From Micromonospora chaiyaphumensis (lineage in GTDB: Bacteria > Actinomycetota > Actinomycetes > Mycobacteriales > Micromonosporaceae): 64,000 bases of DNA. Positions 16,092 to 25,028 of this stretch are shown here, piece by piece (the first letter of the stretch is position 1; every line of letters begins with the position of its first letter). Where the stretch lies: assembly GCF_900091435.1 (NCBI RefSeq), contig NZ_FMCS01000001.1, positions 1 through 64,000 of the forward strand, in the 5' to 3' direction. The notes under the pieces were generated by a model that saw nothing but the letters and a program-made list of their open reading frames with translations, did no database searches and was not told the origin of the DNA. The position numbers and the translations under genes are program-made.

Positions 16092-16271
16092 CTCGGACGC
16101 GAGGAGCACCTCGACGACGTCCTCGCCGGCTACGGCACCGACATCGACCTCGACGTGATCCACTCGTGGTGGTCGTTGCGAAGCCTGCTGGCAGTTCGCT
16201 GGCTGATCGAGCACGGATTCGACCCCTTCGCGCCCGGCTGTGAGGTCGACGTGCTGAGATCCCGGATGTGA
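16092..16271 (+). pseudogene. C-terminal remnant of an aminoglycoside phosphotransferase-like gene
   Basis: The last 59 residues of this frame (from L-G-R-E-E-H-L to D-V-L-R-S-R-M) look like the C-terminus of APH/choline-kinase-like phosphotransferases, with the tell-tale 'W-W-S-L-R-S-L-L-A-V-R-W-L-I-E-H-G-F-D-P' helix. The residues upstream in the same frame, back to an ATG at 15906, show no kinase sequence, no brenner motif and no DFG, so the catalytic body has been deleted. It ends immediately before the GlxA-type regulator. Confidence 0.6.
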
Positions 16272-16333
16272 GGCTGGGCGGTGACCAGGTCCGGCCGCTC
16301 ACCGCGCGGATCGGGCCGGAAGGGATCGGATTG

Positions 16334-17302
16334 GTGAACGGTAATTCCCATCGCGTCGCGATCTTCGTCTACGACGGCGTGACGTTGCTGGACGTCGCCG
16401 GTCCCGCCGAGGTGTTCAAGGAGGCGAACCGGTTCGGTGCCGACTACCGGATCCTGCTGCTGTCGCCCACCGGCGCGGACGTCACGTCGAACCTCGGGGT
16501 CCGGATCGCGGTCGACGGCGCGGTCTCCGCGCAACCGGCCTTCGGCACGGTGCTGGTGGCCGGGTCCGACCGCTACCCGCGCACGAGTGTCCCCGCCGAC
16601 CTGGCGGACGCCGCACGGACACCGGCGGCCGTGGCGGGCCGGGTCGCGTCGATCTGCACCGGGGCGTTCGTCCTGGCCGCCGCCGGCCTCCTCGACGGCA
16701 AGCGCGCGACCACGCACTGGCGCGCCGCGCACGAGCTTGCCGCCCGGTGTCCGACGTGCCGCGTCGAGCCCGACGCCATCTACGTCCGCGACGGCACCAC
16801 GTACACCTCGGCCGGAGTGACGGCCGGAATCGATCTGGCGCTCGCTCTCGTCGAGGAGGACCACGGGCCCGACCTCGCGCGCGGCGTCGCCCGCGCCCTC
16901 GTGGTGTACATGCAGCGTGCGGGCGGCCAGTCCCAGTTCTCGGCACCGCTGCAGGGACCGCCGCCCCGCTCGCCGGCCCTCCGCACGGTCACCGATCTGG
17001 TGACGGCGAACCCCCGCGGCGACCACTCGCTCGGTGCACTCGCGAAACACCTCAACGTGAGCACCCGGCAGCTCACCCGGCTCTTCCACGACGAGCTGTC
17101 CACGACTCCGGCCCGCTACGTGGAGAACATCCGATTCGACATGGCAAGGGCACTGCTCGACCAGGGACACACCGCGACGCGGGCCGCGACCCTCGCCGGG
17201 TTCCCCAGCTACGAGAGCATGCGACGGGTCTTCGCGCGGAAGCTGTCGATCAGCCCCGCGGCCTACCAACGCCGGTTCAGCACGGCCCGCCGCGCCGGCT
17301 AG
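16334..17302 (+). CDS. GlxA-type transcriptional regulator (DJ-1/PfpI + AraC HTH)
   Basis: A 322-residue regulator with an N-terminal DJ-1/PfpI-like amidotransferase fold (residues 5-190), including the nucleophile-elbow-like S-I-C-T-G-A-F-V-L-A-A-A-G-L-L-D-G, and a C-terminal AraC/HTH_18 domain (about 215-310) with two helix-turn-helices ('S-L-G-A-L-A-K-H-L-N-V-S-T-R-Q-L' and 'A-A-T-L-A-G-F-P-S-Y-E-S-M-R-R'). GTG 16334 is preferred because AAGGGA lies 7 nt before it; earlier starts lack a site and precede the conserved V-A-I-F-V-Y-D-G strand by too much. The target is unknown; many homologues control an adjacent enzyme gene, but here the flanking gene is only a remnant. Confidence 0.88.
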   Translation: MNGNSHRVAIFVYDGVTLLDVAGPAEVFKEANRFGADYRILLLSPTGADVTSNLGVRIAVDGAVSAQPAFGTVLVAGSDRYPRTSVPADLADAARTPAAVAGRVASICTGAFVLAAAGLLDGKRATTHWRAAHELAARCPTCRVEPDAIYVRDGTTYTSAGVTAGIDLALALVEEDHGPDLARGVARALVVYMQRAGGQSQFSAPLQGPPPRSPALRTVTDLVTANPRGDHSLGALAKHLNVSTRQLTRLFHDELSTTPARYVENIRFDMARALLDQGHTATRAATLAGFPSYESMRRVFARKLSISPAAYQRRFSTARRAG

Positions 17303-17349
17303 CACCTCGGCCGTCCATTGCGACTCAGGCCCGCCCGAATGCGGTCAGG

Positions 17350-17595
17350 TCAAAGACGGGCGCTCGGAGCACACCAGCCCGAGAGGCGATCCATCAGGTC
17401 CAGGATGTGCTCCTCGGCAGGCTCGTCCTCGCACAGTTGGCGAGCTACCGCGCAGACGTCGAGGAGAGCTTCTCGGGAAACGCCGGCTCGCAGGTGCTCC
17501 GTGGCTATCGCTTCGAGAACGCGCGGCGGTTCCTCGTGCGACGCAGCCTGCACGAGCTGTCGCGCCAGCTGCTCAGGGCGCTCAATCTCCGACAC
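17350..17595 (-). CDS. Small conserved-looking hypothetical protein
   Basis: An 81-residue, mostly helical, acidic protein starting V-S-E-I-E-R-P-E-Q-L-A and ending 'L-D-L-M-D-R-L-S-G-W-C-A-P-S-A-R-L'. I do not recognise a named family. GTG 17595 is chosen because a promoter with a TACGCT -10 lies 6 nt before it, making a leaderless message; the frame is open to an upstream ATG at 17664, but that would place the promoter inside the gene. Convergent with the GlxA regulator (47-nt gap). Confidence 0.6.
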   Translation of the reverse strand: MSEIERPEQLARQLVQAASHEEPPRVLEAIATEHLRAGVSREALLDVCAVARQLCEDEPAEEHILDLMDRLSGWCAPSARL

Positions 17596-17601
17596 CTGCC
17601 T

Positions 17602-17631
17602 AGCGTAGGAGACAGCTCGCGAGACCGTCAG
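17602..17631 (-). promoter_or_regulatory. Sigma70-type promoter for the hypothetical gene
   Basis: On the minus strand CTGACG (17631-17626) and TACGCT (17607-17602) are separated by 18 nt, and the -10 ends 6 nt before GTG 17595. Close to the TTGACA-N17/18-TAnnnT consensus. Confidence 0.6.
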
Positions 17632-17678
17632 CCGGGGAATCGGGCCAACGCCGCCAATGGACACGGCGGCTTACCTGA

Positions 17679-17717
17679 GGTGGGGTCCCGCGACCGTCTC
17701 GGGCGCGGGACCCCACC
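17679..17717 (-). terminator. Perfect 14-bp hairpin after the M1 peptidase
   Basis: Arms 17679-17692 and 17704-17717 pair perfectly around an 11-nt loop, beginning 4 nt beyond the stop codon of the minus-strand M1 gene. Confidence 0.75.
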
Positions 17718-17721
17718 GACG

Positions 17722-19146
17722 TCACCAGCTCGTGGGCTTGCCCTTCTGGAACAGCCACACGTCGAAGAAGGCATCGAGGTTCTGTCCGGACTCCCGCTCG
17801 GCGAGGGCGATGAAGTCGGCCGTCGCGGCGTGGCGGTACCGGTGGCCGGCCGCCCACTCGCGCAGGATGCGGAAGAAGGTGGCGTCACCGACCTTGCCCC
17901 GCAACGCGTGCAGGGTCATCGCCCCCCGGTTGTACGGGATGTTGCTGAACATGTCCTCGGGGCCCGGGTCGGCGAGGATGATCTGCCAGAACGACGACGA
18001 CGCGGCGCGACCGTAGTTGCTGCTGCTGTTGAAGGTCTGGCTGACCGACGCGCCGCCGTTGTACTCGGTGTACATCCACTGGGCGTAGGTGGCGAAGCCC
18101 TCGTTGAGCCAGATGTCCGACCAACGCTGCGGGGAGACGGAGTCGCCGTACCACTGGTGTGCCAGCTCGTGCGCCATCGTGCCGACGCTCGCGGCGCTGG
18201 AGAAGATCGGCTTGGTCTGGGTCTCCAGGGCGTAGCCCACGTCGGGGGCCCGGTCGATGATCGCGCCGGTCGAGGCGAACGGGTACGGGCCGAACTGCGC
18301 CGAGAAGAAGTCGATCATCCTGGGGATCTGCGCGACCGCGGCGGCGGACCCGGCGACCTGCCGCGGGTCGACCGCGACGTACACCGGGATCCCGCTCGGC
18401 GTGGTCGACCGGGTGACCACGAAGGTGCCGATGGTGATCGTCGCCAGGTAGGTGGCCATCGGCTCGGTCGAGTCCCAGGTGAACGTGGTCCAGCCGTTCC
18501 GGGTCTCCTCGGACAGGAGCTGGCCGTTGCCGACGGCGGTGAGCCCCTGCGGCACGGTCGCGGTGAACCGGAAGGTGGCCTTGTCGGTCGGGTGGTCGTT
18601 GGTGGGCAGCCAGGCCGGCGTGCCCTGCGGCTCACCGACGACGAAGGCGCCGTCGTCGGTGGGCACCCAGCCTTCGATCGACCCGTCCGGGTCGGTGATC
18701 GGACCCGGTACGCCGGCGTACCTCACCACCACGGTGAAGGCCTGCCCGGTCTTGAGCTTCGGGCGGGGCGTGACGACCAGCTCCTGGCCGTCCCGGGTGA
18801 AGCCGTTCGCGTGCCCGTTGACGGTCAGCGACGAGATCTGCGGACCGCGGAAGTCCAGGTTGAACCGGTCGAGATCCTGCGTGGCGATCGCCGTGATGGT
18901 GGCGGTGGCGGTCATGTACCGCGTCGCCGGGTCGTAGGAGAAGGTGAGGTCGTAGTGCTGGACGTCGTATCCGCCGTTGCCCTCGTCCGGGAAGTACGGG
19001 TCGCCGACGCTCGCGGCGCCGGCCGAGTAGCGCGGGGCTCCGGGGTTGCCCGGTGCGGCGCCGGCCGAGCCCGGTGCCACCACCGAACCGACAGCCACCA
19101 GGGTGACTGTGGCGAGCGCGGCACCGCGCAGGCGGGGGACTGTCAT
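17722..19146 (-). CDS. Secreted M1-family metallopeptidase
   Basis: A 474-residue extracellular aminopeptidase-like enzyme. A Sec signal peptide covers about residues 1-33. The M1 N-terminal beta domain is followed by the zinc site H326-E327-x-x-H330 with third ligand E349 (H-E-L-A-H-Q-W-Y-G-D ... W-L-N-E-G). The usual GxMEN substrate motif is replaced by G-Y-A-L-E-T (residues 304-309), a known variant of the short secreted M1 group. It lacks the long C-terminal helical domain of full-length PepN, so it is the short form. ATG 19146 follows AAAGGAGAGG. A second, lipoprotein form occurs at 52.2-53.7 kb. Confidence 0.9.
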   Translation of the reverse strand: MTVPRLRGAALATVTLVAVGSVVAPGSAGAAPGNPGAPRYSAGAASVGDPYFPDEGNGGYDVQHYDLTFSYDPATRYMTATATITAIATQDLDRFNLDFRGPQISSLTVNGHANGFTRDGQELVVTPRPKLKTGQAFTVVVRYAGVPGPITDPDGSIEGWVPTDDGAFVVGEPQGTPAWLPTNDHPTDKATFRFTATVPQGLTAVGNGQLLSEETRNGWTTFTWDSTEPMATYLATITIGTFVVTRSTTPSGIPVYVAVDPRQVAGSAAAVAQIPRMIDFFSAQFGPYPFASTGAIIDRAPDVGYALETQTKPIFSSAASVGTMAHELAHQWYGDSVSPQRWSDIWLNEGFATYAQWMYTEYNGGASVSQTFNSSSNYGRAASSSFWQIILADPGPEDMFSNIPYNRGAMTLHALRGKVGDATFFRILREWAAGHRYRHAATADFIALAERESGQNLDAFFDVWLFQKGKPTSW

Positions 19147-19264
19147 GTGGATCCTCTCCTTTGGACTGCCGCGGCGGCGCCGGCCGCCGGACGTGTAGGC
19201 CCAATCCACCCGCACCGCACCGGCGTCGTCAAGGTCTTCGGGCCACGTCAGAGAGGAAACCGGC

Positions 19265-20224
19265 TCATCCCTCTCCCGGCTCCGGTGCGCCCCAGCCGTC
19301 GGGAACGGACAGCCCGGCGAGCCGTCGGGCCAGGACGGCGGCGCCGATCTGTGCGGCCTGCGGACCGAAGGCGGAGCGCAGCACCGGGGGCGGGGTCCGC
19401 CAGGCGAGCGCCGCGCGCAGGGCGTCGCGTACCGGGTCGAAGAACAGCTCGCCCGCGTCCGCCAGCCCGCCGCCGAGAACGATGCGGGCCGGGTCGAGGG
19501 TCAGGGTGAGGGTGGCCAGGGCGATCCCCAGCGCCTGGGTCGCGTCGTTCCAGACCGCGGCGGCGACCGGGTCGGTGGCCACCGCGTCGGCGATGGCTCG
19601 GCTGTCCGAGCCCGGGGTTCCGCCGAGCCGGGCGTAGCGGCGGGCCAGCCCGCCGGCGGAGGCGTAGACCTCCAGACAGCCCCGCTGCCCGCAACTGCAC
19701 GGCTCGCCGCCGGGGTGCACCGGCATGTGACCGACCTCGCCGGCCGAGCCGGTCGCGCCCGGCACCGGCTCGCCGTGCACCACCACCGCCGCGGCGATGC
19801 CGGTGCCCAGCGGCAGCAGCAGGAAGTTGTCCAGGCCACGGGCCGCCCCGGCCACCGCCTCGGCGACGCCGGCCGCCCGCGCGTCGTGCCCGACCGCCAC
19901 CGGGAGCCCGAGGTCGTCCCCGACGAGGGCGCGCAGCGGCACGTTGCGGAACCGGAGGTTGGCGGCGTACCGCACCACCCCGTTCGTCTCGTCGACGAGG
20001 CCCGGCGTGACCACGCCGATCGCGGCGGGTGTGGCGCCGAGATCGAGCGCGTCGTCGAGCAGCTGCAGGCACAGGGACCGGACCGCCTTGACCGGGTCGT
20101 CGTCCGCGCGCGACGGCGCGGTCAGCGTGTGCCGGCGCCGGCCGTCCTCGCCGACCACGGCACCCTTGATGGTCGTTCCGCCGACGTCGACGGCGAGGAC
20201 GCACTGACCTTCGGGCTGGGTCAC
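19265..20224 (-). CDS. ROK-family sugar kinase
   Basis: A 319-residue kinase of the ROK family. ATP-binding D-V-G-G-T-T-I-K-G is at residues 12-20, the central zinc motif is C-S-C-G-Q-R-G-C-L-E-V (about 168-178) preceded by G-H-M-P-V-H-P, and the D-A catalytic-base region (V-G-H-D-A-R-A) is present. No DNA-binding domain, so it is an enzyme rather than a regulator. It starts at GTG, 4 nt after the stop of the M81 peptidase gene, so it is the last gene of a three-gene unit with the ROK regulator and M81 peptidase. It would phosphorylate a hexose or amino sugar released from, or bound to, the substrate of the adjacent ABC transporter. Confidence 0.88.
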   Translation of the reverse strand: MTQPEGQCVLAVDVGGTTIKGAVVGEDGRRRHTLTAPSRADDDPVKAVRSLCLQLLDDALDLGATPAAIGVVTPGLVDETNGVVRYAANLRFRNVPLRALVGDDLGLPVAVGHDARAAGVAEAVAGAARGLDNFLLLPLGTGIAAAVVVHGEPVPGATGSAGEVGHMPVHPGGEPCSCGQRGCLEVYASAGGLARRYARLGGTPGSDSRAIADAVATDPVAAAVWNDATQALGIALATLTLTLDPARIVLGGGLADAGELFFDPVRDALRAALAWRTPPPVLRSAFGPQAAQIGAAVLARRLAGLSVPDGWGAPEPGEG

Positions 20225-20228
20225 GCGA

Positions 20229-21698
20229 TCACCCGGTCACCACGGCGAGGTCCGCGGTGAAGTCGCGGTCCAGGGGAAACACCGGTCGCACCACGTTCCG
20301 GTACGGCAGCCGCGCGAGATCCTGGTCGACGCCGCCCGGCGTCAGGGCCAGCAGCCAGTCGCCGGCCGCCTCGAACAGTTCGGGTTCGAGATAGCCGATC
20401 TTCACCACGACGAGATCCACCTCGTCGACCTTGACGCCCAGCCGGGCGTAGGAGTCCAGCAGGCGGTACTGCATCCGGCGGGAGGTGACGAAGACGCTCA
20501 GCCCGCCGACCCGCACGCTGACGCACCGCCCGCCGTCGGGATCGTCGGCGACCGCCTCCAGGATCCCGTCGAGCGGCAGCGGCCCCGGGTCCCGGGAGTC
20601 GATCCGACCGCCGACGGTCACCCGGACCGGCGAGCCGGGCGGCTGGTCGGCGACCTGCGCCACGGCCTGCGGGTCGACCAGCGAGGCGAACACGGCACGA
20701 CGGGAGCCGTCGCGGATCTCGGGGCGGGCCAGCATCCGTTCGAGGGCGAAGGTGACGTCGTCCGCGCCGCCGGCCCCCGGGTTGTCGCCGGAGTCGCTGA
20801 TGAAGAACGGTCGCCGGGCCGGATCGGCGGCCGCGGCCAGGGCGGTGTCGAGGCACTCGTCCATCGATCCGGTGGGGGCCACGAAGGCGAACTCGTCGCG
20901 GGCCGCCCAGAAGTGCCCGCCGAGCTCGCGGGCCGCCTCGGTGGTGGCGGCGGCGTCGGTGCCGGTGACGACGACCGCGCCCCGGCAGCGCGGCTGGTCG
21001 GCCCAGGCGAACCCGATCCAGATCGCCGCGTCGACGACGCCGTCCCGGGACTCGATGTCGGGAATCCGCGCATAGAGCCCCCGGGCCGGCTCCTCGCGGG
21101 TGCTGGTCATCTCGCCCGGCAGCAGGATCGGCACGTGGACCAGCGCCTTGTGCGGACGCTGCTGCCGGCGCAGCGCCTCGACCAGGTTCCGGGCGGCGCG
21201 CTCACGGGTCTCCCACACGTCGACGTGCGGGGCGGTGCGGTAGCAGGTGAGCAGGTCGCAGGCGTCGAAGAGCACCTGCGAGACGTTGCCGTGCAGGTCC
21301 ATCGCGGCGGAGACGAACGGCTCCGGCCCGAGCACCGACCGAATGGCGGTGACGAGTTCGCCCTCCGCGTCGTTGCTCCCGACGACGGTCATCGCGCCGT
21401 GGATGTCCAGCAGCATGCCGTCCACGGGGCCGGCCGCGCCCAGCTTCTCCACCAGCTCGGTGGCCCAGGCCTCGTACGTCGCCCGGTCCACCGCGCCGCC
21501 GGGCAGGGCCCGGGCGTGCACGAGCGGGATCCACTCGACGTCGGCGGCCCAGGGCTGGGTGGGGGAGAGCCAGTCGTATCGGGCCAGCAGCGCATCGCCC
21601 CGGGTGACCTCGAAGTCGTCGGCGGTGCTCAGGTGCGGCGAGAACGTGCTGGACTCGATGTGGATGCCGCCGATGGCGACGCGGAGGGGTCGGGGCAC
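20229..21698 (-). CDS. M81-family (MlrC/microcystinase-type) metallopeptidase
   Basis: A 489-residue protein of the M81/DUF1485 family, whose founding member MlrC cleaves linearised microcystin. The N-terminal domain has G-G-I-H-I-E-S-S-T-F-S-P and the 'D-G-M-L-L-D-I-H-G-A-M' and 'A-M-D-L-H-G-N-V-S' segments, which supply the zinc ligands (D-x-H and H). The C-terminal part has S-D-S-G-D-N-P-G-A-G-G, a family motif. GTG 21698 has GAGGAG 8 nt upstream. Despite the name, most homologues are not microcystinases; linkage here to a peptide-type ABC transporter and ROK kinase points to a catabolic amidase or peptidase for an imported compound. Confidence 0.85.
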   Translation of the reverse strand: MPRPLRVAIGGIHIESSTFSPHLSTADDFEVTRGDALLARYDWLSPTQPWAADVEWIPLVHARALPGGAVDRATYEAWATELVEKLGAAGPVDGMLLDIHGAMTVVGSNDAEGELVTAIRSVLGPEPFVSAAMDLHGNVSQVLFDACDLLTCYRTAPHVDVWETRERAARNLVEALRRQQRPHKALVHVPILLPGEMTSTREEPARGLYARIPDIESRDGVVDAAIWIGFAWADQPRCRGAVVVTGTDAAATTEAARELGGHFWAARDEFAFVAPTGSMDECLDTALAAAADPARRPFFISDSGDNPGAGGADDVTFALERMLARPEIRDGSRRAVFASLVDPQAVAQVADQPPGSPVRVTVGGRIDSRDPGPLPLDGILEAVADDPDGGRCVSVRVGGLSVFVTSRRMQYRLLDSYARLGVKVDEVDLVVVKIGYLEPELFEAAGDWLLALTPGGVDQDLARLPYRNVVRPVFPLDRDFTADLAVVTG

Positions 21699-21710
21699 GG
21701 GTGTTGCTCC

Positions 21711-22856
21711 TCAGGAGGGTCGTACGTCGGTCGTCGTGCGCAGCAGGTGCCCGAGGCCGACCAGGGCCGCATCCGGGCCCGCCACGCTGGCTTCGATGGT
21801 CAGGGACTGGGTCATGGACGGTAGGCAGCGCTCGTAGAGCATTCCGCGGGTCGCGGCCACGTAGACGTCGAGGCTGGACAGTGCGCCGCCGATGACGACG
21901 GCGTCGGGGTTGAGGAAGTTGACCAGGCCGGAGAGGGCGACGCCGAGCAGCCGGCCGGCGTGGCGCACCATGGTCACCACGGTCGGGTCGGCGTCGCTGA
22001 CCGCTGCCACGATGTCCCGGATCGTGGTCGCCGACGAGCCCTGCTCGGCCAGCTGGCGGGCCAGGGCGGCGCCGCTGGCAACGGTCTCCAGGCAGCCCCG
22101 GCTGCCGCAGGAGCACTCCCGCTCGCCGCTGTCGGCCACGCGGACGTGGGTGACGTCGCCGCTGAGCCCGCGCCCGCCGCGGTAGATCTGACCGCCGCTG
22201 ACCAGGCAGGCGCCGATGCCGGTGCCGGCCTTGACGTAGATCATGTCGCCGAACTCGTCGCGCCGGGTGACGTACTCGCCGATCGCGGCCGCCTTGGCGT
22301 CGTTGTCGACGACGACCGGCACCGGGAAGCGCTCGGCGAGACGGGCCCGCGCGTCGACGCCGCTCCAGCCGGGCATCCGGGCCGGGCCGATCAGCCGTCC
22401 ACCCGGGAACTCGACCGGACCGGGCAGGGCCACACCGACGCCGAGCACCTCCTGGCCGGGCGCGGCCGCCGCCTGGAGCCGGTCGACCGTCGCGCCGACG
22501 ACCTCGAACACCTCCGCCGGTCCGGCCGCGATGTCGATGGCCACCTCCTCGGTGGCGCGCAGCCCCCCGTCGGGCGCGCACAACCCCACCCGGGCGTGCC
22601 TGCCGCCCAGCTCGGCGACGGCGAGGACCCCCTTGGTCTCCCGCAGGCGCAGGATCCGGGGGCGCCGTCCTCCGGTGGACCGGCCCACCCCCTCCTCGAG
22701 GATGACGCCCTCCTCCAGCAGCCGGCGGACCACGCTCGTGACGGTCGAGGGGGCGACCTGCAACGCCTCGATGAGGTCGGCGCGCGAGGTGACCGTGCCG
22801 CTGGCCAGCAGGCTCAGGGTCTGGTCTCGCAGCGTGGCGGAGATCGATGGTTCCAA
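21711..22856 (-). CDS. ROK-family transcriptional repressor
   Basis: A 381-residue NagC/XylR-type regulator. An N-terminal winged HTH (residues 10-65, 'T-S-R-A-D-L-I-E-A-L-Q-V-A-P-S-T-V') is fused to a ROK kinase-like sensor domain with the zinc motif C-S-C-G-S-R-G-C-L-E-T. The start is TTG 22856, since AAGGAGAGG lies 5 nt before it. It is the first gene of the minus-strand unit and faces the peptide ABC transporter operon across 289 nt, so it probably represses both directions until a sugar-type ligand binds its ROK domain. Confidence 0.88.
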   Translation of the reverse strand: MEPSISATLRDQTLSLLASGTVTSRADLIEALQVAPSTVTSVVRRLLEEGVILEEGVGRSTGGRRPRILRLRETKGVLAVAELGGRHARVGLCAPDGGLRATEEVAIDIAAGPAEVFEVVGATVDRLQAAAAPGQEVLGVGVALPGPVEFPGGRLIGPARMPGWSGVDARARLAERFPVPVVVDNDAKAAAIGEYVTRRDEFGDMIYVKAGTGIGACLVSGGQIYRGGRGLSGDVTHVRVADSGERECSCGSRGCLETVASGAALARQLAEQGSSATTIRDIVAAVSDADPTVVTMVRHAGRLLGVALSGLVNFLNPDAVVIGGALSSLDVYVAATRGMLYERCLPSMTQSLTIEASVAGPDAALVGLGHLLRTTTDVRPS

Positions 22857-23145
22857 GGGTGCCTCTCCTTGTTCGGGCGGTCCTCCGGCGCCGCCTCAGT
22901 GTCGCAGTGCCCGGCAGGGTGCGCCCCGGAGCCCACGCGAAGAGTTTCGGTCGATGCTTCGCCGACTTCGATCGTACCCTGGCTGAAGTCTCCGAATAAA
23001 GAGGGTAACTTTCGTTGACTCCACACTTCGGCCCGGATACATTCTCCGCGTCGAACGTCGAGGAGCAGCACCAGGTGGCCGAACGCGTGGCAACCGCCGG
23101 TAGCGCCCGGAGACGCGGGGCAGTGCACATCAATCGAGGAGATTC
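22857..23145. promoter_or_regulatory. Divergent control region of the ROK / peptide ABC module
   Basis: 289 nt without a gene. Contains the plus-strand promoter (23015-23043) and a possible minus-strand -10 TACGAT at 22976-22971. A NagC-like operator is expected but no clear palindrome stands out. Confidence 0.5.
23015..23043 (+). promoter_or_regulatory. Near-consensus sigma70 promoter of the peptide ABC operon
   Basis: TTGACT (23015-23020), 17-nt spacer, TACATT (23038-23043). The leader to ATG 23146 is about 95 nt. TAACTTTCG immediately upstream of the -35 may be part of an operator. Confidence 0.7.
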
Positions 23146-24951
23146 ATGAGGAGCAGATTTCCCCGGCGCGCCCTCCGCGGCGCGGTCGCGGTAGCCAGCG
23201 CGGTCGCTCTCGGGGCGGGTCTGGTCGCCTGCGGTGGTGGCAGCGGTTCGTCGAAGGACGGCGGGAGCCAGGGCAAGGACACCGCGACCGTCGCCTTCCG
23301 TACCCCCAACTGGATCCTGCCGATCTCGGCACCCGGCTTCACCCAGGGCGAGAACGCCATCTTCGGCCAGGCGCTGTACCGGTCCCTCTACCAGTACAAG
23401 CTGGACGGCACGGCGCAGTACAACATCGACTCGCAGCGCTCGATGGCCGAGGCGCCGGTGGTGAGCGACGGCGGCAAGACGCTGACCATCACGCTGAAGG
23501 ACAACACCTGGTCCGACGGCAAGCCCGTCACCACCAGGGACATCCAGTTCTGGTACGACCTGGTCAAGGCGAACAAGGACAAGTGGGCGTCCTACCGGGC
23601 CGGCGGCCTCCCGGACAACATCGCGCAGTGGTCGGTCAAGGACGAGAAGACCTTCTCGATCACCACCACGAAGGTCTTCAACACCGCCTGGTTCGTCGAC
23701 AACCAGCTCAACAAGATCACTCCGATGCCGCAGCACGCCTGGGACAAGGACTCCGCCACCGCGGCCGTGAGCGACCTGGCCAGCACGCCGGCGGGCGCGA
23801 AGAAGGTCTTCGACTTCCTCACCGCGGCCGCCAAGGACCCCAAGACGTACGACTCCAACGAGCTGTGGAAGGTCACCAGCGGCCCCTGGAAGCTGGCGAA
23901 GTACGTGCCGAACGGCGAGGTCACCCTCGCCGCCCAGCCGACCTACTCCGGCACGGACAAGCCGAAGCTCGCCAAGATCGTGCTGCGGCCGTTCACCGGC
24001 GACGACGCCGAGTTCAACGTCCTGCGCGCCGGTGACATCGACTACGGCTACGTGCCCGCGGCCAACCTGTCCCAGGAGGGCTACCTCAAGTCCAAGGGCT
24101 ACACGGTCTCGCCGTGGTACGGCTGGTCCGTCACCTACCTGCAGCTGAACTTCAACAACCCGAAGACCGGGGTGCTGTTCAAGCAGCCGTACCTGCGGCA
24201 GTCGCTGCAGATGCTCATCGACCAGCCGACGATCAGCAAGGTGATCTGGTCCGGCACGGCCGCGCCGACCTGCGGCCCGGTCCCGGCCAAGCCGGGCACC
24301 AACGGCGCCGACGCCACCGGCTGCGCGTACTCCTTTGACCCGGCCAAGGCGAAGGAACTGCTGGAGAGCCACGGCTGGAAGGTCACCCCGGACGGGCAGA
24401 CCACCTGCCAGACGCCGGGCACCGGGGCGAACCAGTGCGGCGACGGCATCGCCGCCGGCACGGCGCTGAACCTCACCGTGACCAGCCAGACCGGCTTCGC
24501 CGCCACGACCAAGATGTTCGCCGAGATCAAGTCGCAGATGGCCAAGCTGGGCATCCAGCTCACCATCAAGGAGGTGCCCGACTCGGTCGCGGTCACCCCG
24601 GCCTGCAAGCCGACGGACGCCACCTGCTCGTGGGACATGTCCTTCTTCGGCTCGCAGGGCAGCTGGTACTACCCGGCGTTCGCCAGCGGCGAGCGGCTCT
24701 TCGCCACCGGCGCCCCGGTGAACCTGGGCAGCTACAGCAACCCGGAGGCCGACAAGCTCATCGAGGCCACCCAGTTCTCCGGCGACGAGAGCGCGCTCAA
24801 GGCGTACAACGACTTCCTCGCCAAGGACCTGCCGGTGCTCTGGATGCCGAACCCGGTGTTCCAGATCTCGGCGTACCGGTCCGGCCTGCAGGGGGTCGAG
24901 CCGCAGGACCCGATGAACTTCATGTACTTCCAGGACTGGTCCTGGAAGTGA
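23146..24951 (+). CDS. Peptide/oligosaccharide ABC transporter substrate-binding lipoprotein (SBP_5)
   Basis: A 601-residue lipoprotein of the DppA/OppA family. The leader has an Arg-rich start, a hydrophobic core and lipobox G-L-V-A-C with C29 as the lipidation site, followed by a Gly/Ser tether. The mature part has the family's start ('T-P-N-W-I-L-P'), the 'L-T-I-T-L-K-D-N-T-W-S-D-G-K-P-V-T-x-R-D-I' motif, and the 'R-Q-S-L-Q-M-L-I-D-Q-P' helix. ATG 23146 has GAGGAG 4 nt upstream. First gene of an operon with two permeases and a fused double ATPase; a strong hairpin after it would favour binding protein over permease synthesis. Members of this family also bind sugars, nickel or metabolites, so the ligand is open. 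Confidence 0.9.
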   Translation: MRSRFPRRALRGAVAVASAVALGAGLVACGGGSGSSKDGGSQGKDTATVAFRTPNWILPISAPGFTQGENAIFGQALYRSLYQYKLDGTAQYNIDSQRSMAEAPVVSDGGKTLTITLKDNTWSDGKPVTTRDIQFWYDLVKANKDKWASYRAGGLPDNIAQWSVKDEKTFSITTTKVFNTAWFVDNQLNKITPMPQHAWDKDSATAAVSDLASTPAGAKKVFDFLTAAAKDPKTYDSNELWKVTSGPWKLAKYVPNGEVTLAAQPTYSGTDKPKLAKIVLRPFTGDDAEFNVLRAGDIDYGYVPAANLSQEGYLKSKGYTVSPWYGWSVTYLQLNFNNPKTGVLFKQPYLRQSLQMLIDQPTISKVIWSGTAAPTCGPVPAKPGTNGADATGCAYSFDPAKAKELLESHGWKVTPDGQTTCQTPGTGANQCGDGIAAGTALNLTVTSQTGFAATTKMFAEIKSQMAKLGIQLTIKEVPDSVAVTPACKPTDATCSWDMSFFGSQGSWYYPAFASGERLFATGAPVNLGSYSNPEADKLIEATQFSGDESALKAYNDFLAKDLPVLWMPNPVFQISAYRSGLQGVEPQDPMNFMYFQDWSWK

Positions 24952-24969
24952 CCGATCACTGATCGTCCC

Positions 24970-25002
24970 GGCCCCGGCGGCGCCCACCGCGCCGCCGGGG
25001 CC
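24970..25002 (+). terminator. 14-bp intra-operon hairpin after the binding protein
   Basis: Arms 24970-24983 and 24989-25002 pair perfectly around CCACC. It lies between the binding-protein gene and the permease genes, where such hairpins usually attenuate read-through or stabilise the upstream message. Confidence 0.7.
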
Positions 25003-25028
25003 CCGACCGGGGAGGAGGCGGGGCCCAG

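Noticed and set aside
14280..16214. Single minus-strand gene joining the oxidoreductase to upstream sequence
   Set aside because: The part beyond 15218 overlaps the HD-domain gene out of frame and has no family features; the conserved start is at 15218.
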